DNA from: Bacillota bacterium
GTDB taxonomy: Bacteria > Bacillota > Clostridia > Peptostreptococcales > Anaerovoracaceae
DNA length: 42,403 bases
Direction: 5' to 3'
Assembly (NCBI GenBank): GCA_017397825.1
Contig: JAFQHT010000051.1
Span: forward strand, 1 to 42,403
Shown: in pieces, positions 41,449-42,403 of the stretch
Layout: each line of letters starts with the position of its first letter
Position numbering within the stretch: the stretch's first letter is position 1
Made by a program: the position numbers and the translations under genes
Notes under the pieces: generated by a model
What the model saw: the letters and a program-made list of their open reading frames with translations, nothing else
Databases searched by the model: none
Told to the model about the DNA's origin: nothing

Positions 41449-42403
41449 ATGGACTATCAGAAATATATAAGAAATTTCAGTATTATCGCCCACATCGACC
41501 ATGGTAAATCAACTCTGGCCGACAGACTTATTGAAAAGACCGGCCTGGTTTCCCAGCGTGACATGAAGGCTCAGTTTCTGGACAACATGGACCTGGAAAG
41601 AGAAAGAGGCATCACCATCAAGCTTCAGACTACCAGACTGGTTCATAAGAGTGCGGACGGTAACGAATACATCTACAACCTTATTGACACACCGGGACAT
41701 GTGGACTTTAACTACGAAGTGTCACGAAGCCTGGCTGCCTGCGAAGGGGCGGTACTTGTTGTAGATGCAACTCAGGGTGTTGAAGCACAGACTCTTGCCA
41801 ATGTTTATCTGGCGCTTGATGAAGATCTGGAAATCCTTCCGGTTCTTAACAAGATTGACCTGGCTTCAGCGCGACCTGACGAAATCAAAGAAGAAATCGA
41901 AGAAGTTATCGGCCTTGATGCCAGCGAAGCACCGCTTATCAGTGCCAAGGAGGGTATCGGTATCGAAGAACTCCTTGAAGAAATCGCCAAGGCAATTCCT
42001 GCACCTGCAGGAGATCCGGAAGGCAAGCTGAAGGCACTGATTTTTGACTCCAAGTACGACAACTACAAGGGTGTAATCATTTACACAAGGGTTTTCGACG
42101 GTCAGGTAAAGAAAGGCGATATCATCCGCCTTATGAACACAGGCAAGAAGTATGAAGTTACAGAAGTAGGCGTATGTGCGCCTAACCCTGTGCCTACAGA
42201 TATTCTCAGAGCCGGCGAAGTAGGATATATCTGCGGCAGCATCAAGCAGGTAGCAGATGCCCGAGTAGGTGACACAATCACCCTGGACAAAGACCCTGCA
42301 GCAGAACCGATGCCTGGCTACAAAAAAGCTCAGTCCATGGTTTACTGCGGTATCTACCCTGCAGAAGGTGAAAAGTACGAAAACGTAAAAGACGCCCTCG
42401 AAA
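41449..42403 (+). CDS. lepA: Elongation factor 4 (LepA), 3' end outside window
   Basis: The first 318 codons of the ribosomal back-translocase GTPase are visible. GTPase motifs are complete: G1 AHIDHGKST (14-22), switch [13 protein letters not shown]3 DTPGH, G4 NKID, G5 SAK. Domain II follows ([28 protein letters not shown]). The opening [20 protein letters not shown] is LepA-typical and distinct from EF-G. ATG 41449 follows GAGGA; an in-frame ATG at 41413 lacks a site. The frame remains open at base 42403. gpr, spoIIP and lepA are commonly neighbours in Firmicutes; here a LysR/CoA-transferase block lies between spoIIP and lepA. Confidence 0.97.
   Translation, partial: MDYQKYIRNFSIIAHIDHGKSTLADRLIEKTGLVSQRDMKAQFLDNMDLERERGITIKLQTTRLVHKSADGNEYIYNLIDTPGHVDFNYEVSRSLAACEGAVLVVDATQGVEAQTLANVYLALDEDLEILPVLNKIDLASARPDEIKEEIEEVIGLDASEAPLISAKEGIGIEELLEEIAKAIPAPAGDPEGKLKALIFDSKYDNYKGVIIYTRVFDGQVKKGDIIRLMNTGKKYEVTEVGVCAPNPVPTDILRAGEVGYICGSIKQVADARVGDTITLDKDPAAEPMPGYKKAQSMVYCGIYPAEGEKYENVKDALE

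Noticed and set aside
1..42403. tRNA, rRNA, insertion sequence or prophage genes
   Set aside because: I looked for tRNA-like cloverleaf arms, rRNA motifs, transposase/integrase motifs and terminal repeats and saw none I could support.

Overview
The window looks like a chromosomal segment of a strictly anaerobic, spore-forming, low-to-mid GC Firmicute (class Clostridia). Sporulation and germination genes (gpr, spoIIP, a SpoVAF/GerA-family gene), a CIRCE-controlled hrcA-grpE-dnaK-dnaJ operon, strong AGGAGG ribosome binding sites and oxygen-sensitive Fe-S dehydratases all point that way. The 4-hydroxybutyryl-CoA dehydratase closely resembles the Clostridium aminobutyricum enzyme as I remember it, so a relative in the Anaerovoracaceae (old Clostridiales Family XIII) is my best guess. 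That placement is inference; no rRNA gene is present.

Layout. 1-1.75 kb: the 3' part of a secreted GH25 muramidase with Ig-like and Fn3 domains. 2.05-4.1 kb: an NhaC-type antiporter and a small membrane protein. 4.2-5.85 kb (minus): gltX behind a structured leader. 6.3-10.8 kb: a SpoVAF-like protein, an acyl-CoA/AMP ligase, a small unknown protein and a DUF554 membrane protein. 10.9-26.75 kb: a large catabolic region (below). 26.9-31.8 kb: the heat-shock operon. 31.9-35.8 kb (minus): a GPH-type sugar/cation symporter with a MerR-type promoter, a MurF-like ligase fused to a leucine-rich-repeat tail, and rpsT. 36-38.6 kb: a roughly 220-nt hairpin-forming element, gpr, spoIIP and an unknown membrane protein. 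38.6-41.1 kb: a LysR regulator divergent from a two-subunit 3-oxoacid CoA-transferase. 41.2 kb to the end: a small membrane peptide and the 5' part of lepA.

The most interesting part is 10.9-26.75 kb. A PAS-AAA-Fis sigma-54 activator lies among three transcription units, each preceded by a good -24/-12 sequence of the form TGGCAT-N5-TTGC(A/T) (10901, 12974, 20707). Unit 1: zinc alcohol dehydrogenase, VOC protein, cupin. Unit 2: beta-keto acid cleavage enzyme (BKACE), 3-hydroxyacyl-CoA dehydrogenase-family enzyme, TRAP transporter DctPQM, ketopantoate-reductase-like enzyme. Unit 3: trigger-factor-like lipoprotein, 2-hydroxyacyl-CoA dehydratase subunits with their ATP-dependent activator, and 4-hydroxybutyryl-CoA dehydratase. 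My reading is a sigma-54 regulon for taking up and fermenting an unidentified hydroxy-carboxylate. The 3-hydroxyl would be oxidised, and the 3-keto acid cleaved with acetyl-CoA to acetoacetate plus a shortened acyl-CoA. The difficult hydroxyacyl-CoA would then be dehydrated to an enoyl- or crotonyl-CoA. Acetoacetate could be activated by the CoA-transferase at 39.8 kb. The substrate cannot be named from sequence alone.
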